NCBI GenBank assembly: GCA_019894765.1
Contig: JAGXNT010000073.1
Coordinates: forward strand, 1-55,415
Origin: Candidatus Heimdallarchaeota archaeon
Lineage (GTDB): Archaea; Asgardarchaeota; Heimdallarchaeia; JABLTI01
DNA length: 55,415 nt
Direction of reading: 5' to 3'
The notes under the pieces were generated by a model. That model was given only the letters and a program-made list of their open reading frames with translations, made no database searches and was not told the origin of the DNA. A program made the position numbers and the translations under genes. Below, piece after piece: positions 17,157-25,983 of this stretch (positions are counted from its first letter, which is position 1; every line of letters starts with the position of its first letter).

Positions 17157-17549
17157 TTGAATCATTTGGCTAAAGATATACATGAGAAAAACCCAACGGA
17201 AATTGAAGAAAGACTCAAGGAATTAGATGAGATTCTTGGTGAGGATGATAAAAACATTCCAGCACTTTTAGAAAAATCTTCTTGCTTGAGACATCTTGAT
17301 CGGTATGATGAAGCAATAATTGTCCATGACATTTTACTTTCACTCAATCCTAAAGATATTGATTATTTATTTATGAAGGGACTGGTTTTAATTGAGGTTT
17401 CACAAGAAGAAGAAGCAATAAAATTCTTTGATAAAATTCTCAAGATTAATCCCAAACATCGAGATGCAATTTTCAATAAAGGATTAGCTTTGAGAAAACT
17501 TGGGAAAGAATCTGAAGCCAAAGCTACTATGAAAGAAGCATTGAAATGA
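17157..17549 (+). CDS. TPR-repeat protein
   Basis: A protein of 130 residues made almost entirely of tetratricopeptide repeats, a helical protein-binding scaffold. Repeats are visible at about 38-70 (ALLEKSSCLRHLDRYDEAI), 72-104 (YLFMKGLVLIEVSQEEEAI) and 106-130 (AIFNKGLALRKLGKESEAK), each with the hydrophobic and small-residue spacing of TPRs. The start codon is TTG. A TATA box about 22 bases upstream suggests a leaderless transcript. The NurA gene follows 78 bases later. The partner is unknown. Confidence 0.8.
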   Translation: MNHLAKDIHEKNPTEIEERLKELDEILGEDDKNIPALLEKSSCLRHLDRYDEAIIVHDILLSLNPKDIDYLFMKGLVLIEVSQEEEAIKFFDKILKINPKHRDAIFNKGLALRKLGKESEAKATMKEALK

Positions 17550-17627
17550 AATAAGTGATATTGAAATCAAAAAGTGTATATTTATAACAATCAATTTGAA
17601 TGCTTTATTGTAGGGAATGAAACAGAA

Positions 17628-18695
17628 ATGGATGAACAAGAACCGAAAAATTTTGAATCTCATATTACCTCAAAAATTATTATTGCTCGAGATAAACTGC
17701 AAAAAATTGTAAAAGAACTTAAGAAAATAGAGTACCCATTTTTTGATTTACCTACTCAAATCAAACCTAGGAAAATTGCTGCTTTAGATGGCGGAGGATT
17801 TTCAGAAGATTTTGTTGGATTGACAATTATTCCCTCTCGAGCAGCTGGAGCAATTTTCGAGCAAAATGAGAACCCGATTTGGATAGAAGAGGATGATGTT
17901 GAGATTCTAACTATGGATGATGATCCTCGCAATTTTGGATCTCTCTTTCGGGATTTACTCGAGGTAAATGTGGCTTTAAAACTTGCAGAGATGAAACCAG
18001 AAATCCTTTTTCTTGACGGATCCATTACAAATTTCGCCTACAAAGGTATTCCTCATAGTTTGAGGTTTCTTTTAGAGGATATAGATAAAATCGATGAGGG
18101 ATCCTATATTGAGAAATTCTTTACACTTTATCAAAAATTCATACAAACAGCTTATGAATTGATTACAAAATGTATTCTAAATGATATAATTCTAGTAGGA
18201 GTTTCCAAAGACTCTCGGGCAGATATATTGATGAAAAATCTGTACAAAGATGCTAAGAACCGTCCACCCATTAATGATGTTTCTTTAATCAATGTAATTT
18301 CAAATGGAAAAGCAGGTTTTACTAAACCTATTGAATTTAAACCGAAAATCAGTCCAGTAAGACAAAAAGTTTGGAAAGCAGCAAACGTATTCCAGGAAAA
18401 AGAATTGCAATCTTTCTATCTTAGTTATTTTGTTTTAAAAGATGGAGCTCAACCAATACGTGTAGATTCACTGTTACCTCAAAAGAATAAGTTGAAGGAA
18501 ATTCAAGAAGCTATGGTTACTTATCATGACGGAAGTGGTTTCATAACTCCAGCCTATCTAACTCATAAAAGAGCTCACATGTCACAGGATTATGGTTTAC
18601 GCATAGTTAATCTTGTAGCCGAGAAAATTTTTGAAGAATCACCAGATGTTTACAAAGCATTTATGTCTAAAAGAAGAAGAGATGTTATTCAATAA
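17628..18695 (+). CDS. nurA: NurA-domain 5'-3' nuclease
   Basis: NurA-type nuclease, 355 residues. In archaea NurA works with HerA, Mre11 and Rad50 to resect DNA ends. The domain opens with RKIAALDGGGFSEDFVGLTI (Asp54 as metal-binding Asp) and continues with LFLDGSITNF (Asp130), VGVSKDSRADIL and QPIRVDSLLP, the order seen in the family. The C-terminus has LTHKRAHMSQDYG. ATG 17628 is chosen over GTG 17574 because of GGGA upstream and because the extra 18 residues look unlike protein. HerA, Mre11 and Rad50 are not in this window. Confidence 0.82.
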   Translation: MDEQEPKNFESHITSKIIIARDKLQKIVKELKKIEYPFFDLPTQIKPRKIAALDGGGFSEDFVGLTIIPSRAAGAIFEQNENPIWIEEDDVEILTMDDDPRNFGSLFRDLLEVNVALKLAEMKPEILFLDGSITNFAYKGIPHSLRFLLEDIDKIDEGSYIEKFFTLYQKFIQTAYELITKCILNDIILVGVSKDSRADILMKNLYKDAKNRPPINDVSLINVISNGKAGFTKPIEFKPKISPVRQKVWKAANVFQEKELQSFYLSYFVLKDGAQPIRVDSLLPQKNKLKEIQEAMVTYHDGSGFITPAYLTHKRAHMSQDYGLRIVNLVAEKIFEESPDVYKAFMSKRRRDVIQ

Positions 18696-18707
18696 TAGAA
18701 AAGGATC

Positions 18708-18718
18708 TTCTTTTTTTC
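18708..18718 (+). terminator. T-rich terminator after nurA
   Basis: CTTCTTTTTTT lies about 15 bases past the NurA stop and before the GTPase promoter, as an archaeal oligo-T termination signal. There is no stem. Confidence 0.4.
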
Positions 18719-18734
18719 ACTCTGGTCACTATCG

Positions 18735-18748
18735 AAATATATTTTATA
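18735..18748 (+). promoter_or_regulatory. TATA box of the Arf-like GTPase gene
   Basis: AAATATATTTTATA lies 23-36 bases upstream of the ATG at 18771, predicting a very short or absent 5' leader and separate transcription from nurA. Confidence 0.5.
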
Positions 18749-18770
18749 GATAAATGAAAATATAACTACT

Positions 18771-19769
18771 ATGCCTAAAGTGGGAAAAGAGAAAACAAAA
18801 GTCATCTTATTTTGCGGATTATCTAACGCAGGAAAGACAACCGTTCTCAACATTTTTACCAAAGGAGATGTTTTCAAAACAGCACCAACTTTAGGTGTAT
18901 CTCTTAGTACTTTACAAGCAAAAGATATGAATTTTCGTATTTTCGATTTAGGTGGACAAGAAAAATTCCGAGAAGAAGTAACTCCTCTTCTTCCATTTGC
19001 AGATTTGATTGTTTTTGTCGTTGATTCCGGCAATAAACTAGTTTACAAAGAGGTCATAAAGGAATTCAAAAGAATCTTGAGTAAGACACAAAAGAAACTT
19101 ACACCAATGTGCATTTTAAGACATAAATCTGATCTTAAGAAAACCATCAAAGAAAGTACTATAATTAGTAAATTTGGTTTGAAAGATGTAATTAATCGAC
19201 CTTGGAAAATTATCAGTACAAGCGCAGTAACTCTAACTGGTTTAATGGATGTTTATAGCTGGATTCTAATGGAAACTACTGGAGAAGTTCCAGAGTTTAA
19301 ATTGGATATGAAAAAAGAAGAAGAATTTTCATTTCATTATCCTTGTCCTATGTTGAAAGAAATGGATGATGGGTCTACTTTTTGTTTGAATCAGGATCAA
19401 TTCCTTGAAACTGAATTAATGAGCTTTGGATTTCATGATGAAGTTAGTAAAATGGTCTTGGAAGCAATACCTGATCTTAGAAAGGAATCCATAGAGAATT
19501 CAGATAAGGATGTTTGCCCAGATTTTTGCTTATTAAAAAATGGTGAAAAAATCCTAAAATGTCCTGTTACAGAAAAAGTGATAGAGACTAGGAATATCAA
19601 GGTTACTCCTAAAAGATATCAGGATGCAGTTATACTCTCACAAATCTATGGGGCAAAACTAGGAACTGATATCTGTCGTGAGTGTATTTATAAAATCATA
19701 ATTTCTCCAGATACTATTCTCAGTGATGATGATATTAAGAGCTTACAAAAGTCATTGATTAAGGGTTAG
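18771..19769 (+). CDS. Arf-like small GTPase with Cys-containing C-terminal extension
   Basis: Small GTPase of the Arf-like type, 332 residues. The G domain (about 8-172) has P-loop GLSNAGKTT (16-24), switch I Thr40 in APTLGVS, and G3 FDLGGQEKFR (Asp59, Gln63), very like the eukaryotic Arf/Sar motif. The G4 motif is altered: HKSD (118-121) replaces NKxD, losing the usual Asn. G5 is TSA (150-152). No N-terminal amphipathic Arf helix is seen. Residues 180-332 form an extension I do not recognise, with seven cysteines (192, 205, 249, 253, 264, 302, 305), possibly zinc binding. Such fusions fit the expanded Asgard GTPase repertoire. Confidence 0.88.
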   Translation: MPKVGKEKTKVILFCGLSNAGKTTVLNIFTKGDVFKTAPTLGVSLSTLQAKDMNFRIFDLGGQEKFREEVTPLLPFADLIVFVVDSGNKLVYKEVIKEFKRILSKTQKKLTPMCILRHKSDLKKTIKESTIISKFGLKDVINRPWKIISTSAVTLTGLMDVYSWILMETTGEVPEFKLDMKKEEEFSFHYPCPMLKEMDDGSTFCLNQDQFLETELMSFGFHDEVSKMVLEAIPDLRKESIENSDKDVCPDFCLLKNGEKILKCPVTEKVIETRNIKVTPKRYQDAVILSQIYGAKLGTDICRECIYKIIISPDTILSDDDIKSLQKSLIKG

Positions 19770-19858
19770 TTTTTATTTATTTTTTTCTTCGTATTAGATA
19801 AGTTCAAATGAAAGAAATTATCTTCATTATATTATTCATTAGTTCCAAGTGTTTTGCT

Positions 19859-22612
19859 ATGGCAGATTTATCTGAATTTTCATTCATGTTGATTGATATT
19901 GATTATAAAATCAAAGATACAGATAATACTCCTACGATAAGGTTATTTGGCAAGACACAAACAGAAAGGATTTTTGTAACTATTAGAGATTTCTTACCTT
20001 ATTTCTACATTACTCAAAAAAAAGGAATTATGGAGTTCATAGAAAAGGATCCGATTGTAAAGAAATGGAAACAAAGGGTTGAAGAAACCAAGAAGAAAAG
20101 GTATTTTGGTGGAGAAGAATTAAACCTAATTAAGCTATCTGGTTCTCATCCTGAACAAACACCAGTTGTACGAACATGTTTCGAAGAAGCTGGCTATGAA
20201 ATACATGAAGCAGATATTCCATTTGTAAAACGTTTTTTACTTGATCTTGGATTACGTGGATTGAATATAATCAATGTTGAATCCGCAAATATGAGAAAAG
20301 AGAAAGATATTGTGTTTATAGAAGCAAGCTACAAACAGCTGAAGCCAATCTCAAAAACCAGAGTAAGCTCTGCTGATCATTTCTATAAATTAAAAATAAT
20401 GGCATTTGATATTGAAATTGATCATCAAAAAGAAACTATTCAACAAATATTGAGTAGTAAGTCCAAAAGAATAGTTGCAATTTCTACTGTTTGGGGAACA
20501 AATCAATTTGAACAAAATTGTAAAACGTTTATTCTTCAAGAAGATACTAATCAAGATGAAAAAAGAGTTATTCAAGAATTCATAGATGAAATAGAAAAAA
20601 TTCAACCAGATGTTTTAATTACTTTTAATGGGGATAACTTTGATTTACCTTATCTTCTCGCTAGAATGGAAAAACTATCTATTCCATCAGCATTGTTATC
20701 AGTTTTTCAGAATGATTCAGTTTTTCATTCAAATCGTTATCGTTGTTATCAGATAAAGGGCCGAATTTCATATGATATCTCCCCTCGAACTTGGGGAATT
20801 CACCCTATATCGGGGAAAAAGGGTTTAGGAGATATTGCTGAGACAGTTTTAGGTTATGGAAAGACTGAAATCAGTAAAACAACTGGGAATCTTTGGAGAT
20901 CAGGATTTCTCGAAGGCAATAAATCTGATCGAAAACAACTTGAGGTATATTCCATAACAGATAGTAAATTAACGTATGAATTAACTTGGAAATTAGGTGT
21001 TCAAGGTTGGCTTGAAGTAATACGATTAACTGGTTATCCACCTAGAGAAGCACCCGGAAGCACGGAACGTATTCAGGGTGAATTTGAATTAATGAGATTT
21101 GCGAGGATTCAAGAAGTATTAATCCCCATGGCTCCAAGTGATGAGGAAGTCTCGAGGAGAAGAGATGAAAGGAGAAAAAACCCGCACACTGGAGGAACTG
21201 TGTTAATCCCAAAAGGAACTTTACATTTTGGTGTAATAATTAGTGATTTCAGAAGTATGTATCCCTCTGTTTGTGTAGCTCATAATATAGGTGGGGAATC
21301 ACTAAAAAGAGTAAAGGATATCGAAGACGCAAATCCTCTGGAATTATTCCATTCAAAACCTCAATCATGCTTATCTTTAATGGAAGAAACATTAATTCAA
21401 AGACGAGAGCAAACGAAAGAAGCAATAAAAATTATTGATCAAGAATTAGAGGACTCAACAGATGAGAAGAAGCATGAGAGATTAAAAGAGGAAAGAGTAA
21501 TACTTGATAAAGAACAGTATTCTATGAAAATTGTAGCAAATAGTATGTATGGCAGTCATAACTATATTAGAAGTCGGTTTTATTCCATAACTTTAGGCAA
21601 TGCAATTACCAACATTGCTAGAACCTATATTCTTCAAATGGAGAAGCTTCTGAAGGATATTTCTAAGAAAATAACTCCGGTAGATATAATCTATGGTGAT
21701 ACCGATTCCGCGTTCATAAAAATACTAGATGATTCTTATGTGCTTAAAATATATAATGAAAAAAATCCTAAGAAAAAACAAAAGTATTTAGAGGAATTAA
21801 TTGATATTACGAATTCAATTTTGAAGAATCTGAACTCAAAATTCCCAGAAGCAATGGAACTCACATTAGAAGATATTGCATATAAATTAATTTTCAAACC
21901 AGGCAGAGCAAAAGCTTATAGCTATTACAGTATCCTTTCAGGTAAACTAAATATAACAGGTTTTGAAGCAGTTCGTTCTGATTGGTCTAAAATGTCTCGA
22001 GAGTCACAGAAAAAAGTTCTTGAATTAATATTAAAAGAACCTGCAGCGACGAAGAAAACTAAAGAAGAGGATATAGACCCAGGGATGACTAAAGCAAAGC
22101 AATATCTCATAGATCTAGGAATTGAAATCATGCAAATGCCTGCAGAAGAACTGATTCCGAAAGCAATTATTCTCTCACCTATTAAGAAAGAACCTGGTAA
22201 ATACAAAGCAAAAGTACCTGCAGTACAAGCATTTCTTGATTTCGCAAAAAGAGAAGGTTTAGATCCAACAACTGCTTGGAAAGACTTCGATAAATTTCAA
22301 TGGGTTATTACGCCTGGAAAAGGCATTCTAAGCGATCGAGCTAAACATCCAAAATATGTTACAGAAATTGATCGTGAACATTATATTACAGAAATTTTAC
22401 GTGCTTCAGAAGGTTTTGGTTTAAAAGTTACTTTGCAGGAAATTAAGAACAAATTAACTACCGAACCCATTGATAAAATATTCAAACGGATCTCTGAGGA
22501 TTCAGAAACGGGAGAACATTCTGAGGATTCGAAACCAGAAGAAGAAATCGAAAAAAAGACTCAATTAAGACAAATGAAACTCAGTGAATTCTTTGAAAAT
22601 GAAGAGAGCTGA
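19859..22612 (+). CDS. polB: Family B DNA polymerase with PIP box
   Basis: Replicative-type family B DNA polymerase, 917 residues from ATG 19859. ATG 19808 would add an unlikely hydrophobic leader. Proofreading motifs are intact: Exo I FDIEID (Asp184, Glu186), Exo II NGDNFDLPYL (257-266), Exo III YSITDSKLT (Asp368). Polymerase motifs are intact too: A DFRSMYPS (Asp463), B KIVANSMYGS (557-566), C YGDTDSA (Asp614, Asp616). The extreme C-terminus has the PCNA-interacting motif QMKLSEFF (905-912) after an acidic linker. No intein is present. The gene follows the GTPase by about 90 bases. I do not assign an archaeal PolB subgroup. Confidence 0.96.
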   Translation: MADLSEFSFMLIDIDYKIKDTDNTPTIRLFGKTQTERIFVTIRDFLPYFYITQKKGIMEFIEKDPIVKKWKQRVEETKKKRYFGGEELNLIKLSGSHPEQTPVVRTCFEEAGYEIHEADIPFVKRFLLDLGLRGLNIINVESANMRKEKDIVFIEASYKQLKPISKTRVSSADHFYKLKIMAFDIEIDHQKETIQQILSSKSKRIVAISTVWGTNQFEQNCKTFILQEDTNQDEKRVIQEFIDEIEKIQPDVLITFNGDNFDLPYLLARMEKLSIPSALLSVFQNDSVFHSNRYRCYQIKGRISYDISPRTWGIHPISGKKGLGDIAETVLGYGKTEISKTTGNLWRSGFLEGNKSDRKQLEVYSITDSKLTYELTWKLGVQGWLEVIRLTGYPPREAPGSTERIQGEFELMRFARIQEVLIPMAPSDEEVSRRRDERRKNPHTGGTVLIPKGTLHFGVIISDFRSMYPSVCVAHNIGGESLKRVKDIEDANPLELFHSKPQSCLSLMEETLIQRREQTKEAIKIIDQELEDSTDEKKHERLKEERVILDKEQYSMKIVANSMYGSHNYIRSRFYSITLGNAITNIARTYILQMEKLLKDISKKITPVDIIYGDTDSAFIKILDDSYVLKIYNEKNPKKKQKYLEELIDITNSILKNLNSKFPEAMELTLEDIAYKLIFKPGRAKAYSYYSILSGKLNITGFEAVRSDWSKMSRESQKKVLELILKEPAATKKTKEEDIDPGMTKAKQYLIDLGIEIMQMPAEELIPKAIILSPIKKEPGKYKAKVPAVQAFLDFAKREGLDPTTAWKDFDKFQWVITPGKGILSDRAKHPKYVTEIDREHYITEILRASEGFGLKVTLQEIKNKLTTEPIDKIFKRISEDSETGEHSEDSKPEEEIEKKTQLRQMKLSEFFENEES

Positions 22613-22686
22613 ATATGCAAAGCAAGATTAATCTATTGTAGACTCATGTAAATAATAAGATAAAATAAGAAAATAGGGGGAGAAAT

Positions 22687-22848
22687 CTAAATTACAGTAT
22701 GTTCATCAATATCCTTTTCTTTTCTCTTCTCAACTCTACCTTGAACAAACCTTACAATGAAATAGGCTATTCCAATTGGTATTGCAAATATTAATCCACA
22801 TAAGATAGTACCTATAAATTCCCAACCAAAACCTAATCGATCAGCCAT
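22687..22848 (-). CDS. Small single-TM membrane protein (53 aa)
   Basis: A small gene in the gap between polB and the HAD gene. ATG at 22846-22848 and TAG at 22687-22689 give 53 residues: MADRLGFGWEFIG, a hydrophobic helix (TILCGLIFAIPIGIAYFIV), then a basic segment RFVQGRVEKRKEKD and DEHTVI. GGTGA lies a few bases upstream of the ATG. The positive-inside pattern predicts N-out/C-in topology. No family or function can be given. The coding pattern and the start context make it likely to be real. Confidence 0.6.
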   Translation of the reverse strand: MADRLGFGWEFIGTILCGLIFAIPIGIAYFIVRFVQGRVEKRKEKDIDEHTVI

Positions 22849-22966
22849 CGTTATTCACCAATACAATTATCTATATTTGTTGAAGTTAAATATTATATAA
22901 GACTTTTTACTATTACTAAAGATATCTCTGTGGTATTTTTATTTAACTTTACCTTGTGCATTATGT

Positions 22967-23635
22967 TTATACAAGAAGTTCAACTAATGTCTTTAGAAGA
23001 AGATCAGGTTTTGTTTCTTGAATTTCTTCATAACTGTGTTTCCCGGTATTTACCGCAACAATTTTTATTTCAGCGTTCTTTGCTGCATACACATCGTGAG
23101 GTGAATCACCTATGATCAAGCATTCGTCTTTAGTGAAGCAACTTTTACTAGCTGCTTTCAGAAATACTTCTGGATTTGGTTTTCCAACGGTTATATCTTC
23201 TCCCGAAATAATTACTTTAAAATAATCAAGTATTCCTGCTGAGGTTAGCATTTTCTCCACATTAAATTTTGGTGTGGATGAAGCTAAAGCTAATGGAATT
23301 TCTTTTTTCTTTAGATAATCAAGTAAATCCTTTGCTCCATTAAACAAAGGAATATTCTCTAGCAAGGTCGTTAATATTTCTTCTTTTTGATTGGCTAATG
23401 CTTTAAGCTTTTCTTGATTTGACGTAATTTCCGGAATTAGTGTTAGTAGTGTGTCCTTTGGAGTTCTTCCCATATTTTCACTTATTCGTTCTTCAGAAAT
23501 AGCTAGATTGTTTTCCTGAAATAGTTTTATGAAAGCAAGTATGTGCATATCAAGAGTATCTACTAAAGTGCCATCTAAATCAAAGATGACACATTTAATT
23601 CCCCATTTTCCTATTAGATTATCAATAAGAACCAT
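22967..23635 (-). CDS. HAD-superfamily phosphatase (phosphoglycolate phosphatase-like)
   Basis: HAD hydrolase, 222 residues, of the beta-phosphoglucomutase/phosphoglycolate phosphatase group. Motif I is FDLDGTLVDT (Asp19 nucleophile, Asp21). A helical C1 cap (about 30-95) follows. Motif II is ALASSTP, motif III GKPNPEVFL, motif IV IGDSPHDVYAAKNA. All catalytic residues are in place. ATG 23635 is preferred to the TTG at 23644, which adds only three residues. The gene is monocistronic between oppositely oriented neighbours. The natural substrate cannot be told from sequence. Confidence 0.9.
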   Translation of the reverse strand: MVLIDNLIGKWGIKCVIFDLDGTLVDTLDMHILAFIKLFQENNLAISEERISENMGRTPKDTLLTLIPEITSNQEKLKALANQKEEILTTLLENIPLFNGAKDLLDYLKKKEIPLALASSTPKFNVEKMLTSAGILDYFKVIISGEDITVGKPNPEVFLKAASKSCFTKDECLIIGDSPHDVYAAKNAEIKIVAVNTGKHSYEEIQETKPDLLLKTLVELLV

Positions 23636-23768
23636 TACAATCAAACCTATTGTTGGAATATTTTCTTCTCCTTAAATTTAGATTTATCTCTCAATTAAGC
23701 AAATTACATAATACAAATAAAACTATTAAATGGGTGAAAGATTACATAATAGAAATGAAAGGTGGTTC

Positions 23769-24389
23769 ATGGCTTTGTCTGAAACTGACCCTGTAGTAGA
23801 ACAAATTGAAGAAATTGATGAAGATCTAATACTTGATGATGAAGAAGAAGAAAGTGAAAGAAGAAAATCTTGGAAAAATCAGAAATATATTCCAAATAGA
23901 AAACGGTTTATTATATTATCAATCGTTTTTTCTGTAATTCAACTTACTGCCCTTTTACTCTTTGCATTTGTGTTGAAAGATGATGAGGGACGAGGAATGT
24001 TTGATTTTGGTGTTTTCATCATTTGTCCTACAATAGGATTAGCAGTATCATATTTTGTTGAAAATAAAAAAGAAGCAATAGCAGTCAGTTCAATTAATGC
24101 AATCTCTTCGGTTTCAATTTCCCTATTGTGTTTAACATTGATCCAAAATTTCCTAGCATATCCTACACCACTTGACATTTATCCCCTTCTTTTTGGGATT
24201 CCAGCAATCTTCATTTGTATTCAGATTGCAATAGCGTTTACTATGGCTCGCGTCCGAGTGCTGTTTAAGAAGTATGGTGATAGCTCGATTCCTAGAGATG
24301 GTGATGAAGCTATGATTGATGAATTACGTAGAAGTAGACAGGAAAGAGGATTGGATTTAGAGGAATTAGCTGAACCTGAAAAGAAATAA
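23769..24389 (+). CDS. Four-TM membrane protein
   Basis: Hypothetical integral membrane protein, 206 residues. An acidic N-terminus rich in Asp and Glu and a basic patch precede four hydrophobic helices: IILSIVFSVIQLTALLLFAF, FGVFIICPTIGLAVSYFV, AISSVSISLLCLTLIQNFL and LLFGIPAIFICIQIAIAFTM. The cytoplasmic tail is charged (RRSRQERGLDLEELAEPEKK). ATG 23769 has AGGTGG close upstream and is preferred to ATG 23730. No family recognised. Confidence 0.7.
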   Translation: MALSETDPVVEQIEEIDEDLILDDEEEESERRKSWKNQKYIPNRKRFIILSIVFSVIQLTALLLFAFVLKDDEGRGMFDFGVFIICPTIGLAVSYFVENKKEAIAVSSINAISSVSISLLCLTLIQNFLAYPTPLDIYPLLFGIPAIFICIQIAIAFTMARVRVLFKKYGDSSIPRDGDEAMIDELRRSRQERGLDLEELAEPEKK

Positions 24390-24451
24390 TTAGAAATCCA
24401 GGGACTATTGTGTGAAAAGAACAAACAATCATAGTAAGTTAAAATTACACG

Positions 24452-24507
24452 AATAGTAAACGATTGCCGGGGAAAAAGAGAAGAAATTCCCCAGCGAATT
24501 TACTATT
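24452..24507 (+). terminator. Long nested hairpin after the four-TM gene
   Basis: AATAGTAAA (24452-24460) pairs with TTTACTATT (24499-24507), ATTGC with GC-G-AAT inside it, and GGGGAA (24469-24474) with TTCCCC (24487-24492). This makes a nearly continuous stem of about 20 pairs around a purine-rich loop. It begins 60 bases after the stop codon. It could end transcription or be a processed RNA element. Confidence 0.5.
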
Positions 24508-24543
24508 AATCAAGAGGGATTTAGGTTCCTTCCTTCATGTTTT

Positions 24544-24573
24544 TTATGGTTATTATCGGCCAAATTACCATAA
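24544..24573. repeat. Inverted repeat TTATGGT / ACCATAA
   Basis: TTATGGT (24544-24550) and ACCATAA (24567-24573) are perfect inverted repeats with a 16-base spacer, upstream of the first duplicated promoter module. They may form a hairpin or an operator. Confidence 0.35.
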
Positions 24574-24594
24574 AGGGTTCCTAGATAATAATTA

Positions 24595-24663
24595 TATATA
24601 GTATAGAAAATAATTAAACTCTCCTTACTAACAGTTCAACGAACAGTTCAGAAAAAGCTGAAC
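24595..24663 (+). promoter_or_regulatory. Promoter/dyad module, copy 1
   Basis: TATATAG (24595-24601) is followed after 29 bases by ACAGTTC (24631-24637), a second ACAGTTC (24644-24650), and the perfect hairpin GTTCAG-AAAAAG-CTGAAC (24646-24663). The same arrangement recurs 280 bases downstream with nearly identical spacing. The predicted transcript start falls just before the ACAGTTC element, so it could be an operator at the start site or a hairpin at the 5' end of an RNA. The T-rich TCTCTTTTTCTG follows. Confidence 0.55.
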
Positions 24664-24766
24664 CATGTGTTCTCTTTTTCTGTTATAAAAAGTGTTTTTT
24701 ACCTCAGGTCAGTCTTAATTCACAATATTCAGCTTCTGTGTTAAAACCATAAAACATGGGGAAGTA

Positions 24767-24790
24767 GGTGGTTTTCCCCAAAAAACCACC
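24767..24790. terminator. Hairpin GGTGGTTTT / AAAACCACC
   Basis: GGTGGTTTT (24767-24775) and AAAACCACC (24782-24790) are perfect nine-base inverted repeats with a six-base loop, followed by ACTTTTG. The hairpin lies between the two promoter modules. It may end a short transcript from module 1 or form part of it. Confidence 0.45.
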
Positions 24791-24878
24791 ACTTTTGATT
24801 CTCCATATTATCTTTGTAATAGATTTGATCACTGTTCTGATAGATCAAGAAGGTAAAACTTCTTTATTATCATTATAA

Positions 24879-24945
24879 TATATAGCATAACTTAAGTTAA
24901 AATCTCCTAAGATACAGTTCGCGAACTGTTCAGAAAAAGCTGAAC
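24879..24945 (+). promoter_or_regulatory. Promoter/dyad module, copy 2
   Basis: TATATAG (24879-24885) is followed after 28 bases by the perfect 16-base palindrome ACAGTTCGCGAACTGT (24914-24929), running into the hairpin GTTCAG-AAAAAG-CTGAAC (24928-24945). A TCTCCT tract between the two parts is shared with copy 1. The downstream gene starts at 25033-25039, so this is probably the promoter of the 25-30.6 kb group, with a dyad overlapping the start of transcription. The remainder of 24390-25032 holds no coding frame I can support. Confidence 0.55.
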
Positions 24946-25032
24946 GATTATCGAATAGTTTTTAATATCAAAGCACTACTGAATTAGTTAATAGTAATCT
25001 AACCATGTCTCCAAACCAAGTTTGTTAGTTGA

Positions 25033-25983
25033 GTGATAATGACAAAAAAAATTAGGGATAAAATAACTTTTCTTTTCATTTTTTGTCTAATTGTTTTAAG
25101 TTCGTACAAACAATCAACTATGAATGTTTCATCCCAAGCAAATTTAGTCGAGGAAGAAGATCGATATATTATTTACGCAGGTAATGAATACACAGCAGTT
25201 ATTCCAAAAGATACCGGACCAGAAATGATCTTTGAAACTGAGAATTTTGGAGAAGTTACACTAAAATTCGATTATATTTCTGAATATACTAGTCCTACAC
25301 AATATCTTAATTCACTCAATCATCTTTCAGGAAAAGGATATTCACTTGAGAATTTAAATTGGGATTCAATAGGATCCTCAGATATTAATAAAACATATGT
25401 TAATCTTACAAGAACTCATTTGGATAAAAATACTACACTTGATTTTTCACTGAATGTTTTCCATCAAAATCAAACTATTCGAGATGTCGAAGTAAAAGGG
25501 TTAACTAATTCTTATCTTGAATTCAAAGTAAATAATTGGAGTTATTCACCAGAGGCAAGAGGGATTGCATTAAACTTACAAGCTTACATGGAAGACAATG
25601 AGAATTATCAAAGGTTAGGTCCATTTGTTGATATAGAAACGGAAGAGTATGCTGCAAAAATACTCTTAGACAATTATGAGTTTGAAGTAAGGTTAAAATC
25701 AGAAATAGTCATGATAAAAACAACCGGAGAAGAAATAAAATATACCGTATTCTTTTTCGCACATTACAATGTAGCTGAGAAAATCTCTGAACCTGCTGAT
25801 TTCTGGATATCTGTCCCTTTTGTATCTGGAGTAAACCAAATTATTTTCAGTTTTATCTGTAGTATTGGAATTAATCAAACAAGTCCAATTTCAGCATCAT
25901 CATTTGTATCATTTATCTGTGGTTTAACAGCAGTAGTTGTTATCATTAGATTTTTCGTTAAGAAGAGGAGGAAATTTGTTTGA
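25033..25983 (+). CDS. Surface protein with N-terminal signal and C-terminal TM
   Basis: Hypothetical protein of 316 residues. Signal segment KITFLFIFCLIVLSSY, an extracellular beta-rich domain of about 240 residues with many Asn and Thr (likely glycosylation sites), then a TM helix (FICGLTAVVVIIRFFV) and a KKRRK tail. The start is GTG 25033 or ATG 25039, 90 bases after promoter module 2. Its stop overlaps the TTG start of the next gene (TTGA), so the pair is translationally coupled. The next protein carries a cytoplasmic winged helix, which hints at an outside-to-inside signalling pair. No family recognised. Confidence 0.72.
   Translation: MIMTKKIRDKITFLFIFCLIVLSSYKQSTMNVSSQANLVEEEDRYIIYAGNEYTAVIPKDTGPEMIFETENFGEVTLKFDYISEYTSPTQYLNSLNHLSGKGYSLENLNWDSIGSSDINKTYVNLTRTHLDKNTTLDFSLNVFHQNQTIRDVEVKGLTNSYLEFKVNNWSYSPEARGIALNLQAYMEDNENYQRLGPFVDIETEEYAAKILLDNYEFEVRLKSEIVMIKTTGEEIKYTVFFFAHYNVAEKISEPADFWISVPFVSGVNQIIFSFICSIGINQTSPISASSFVSFICGLTAVVVIIRFFVKKRRKFV

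Noticed and set aside
24452..24945. CRISPR repeats
   Set aside because: Only two copies of the motif, 280 bases apart, with promoters between and no regular spacers.
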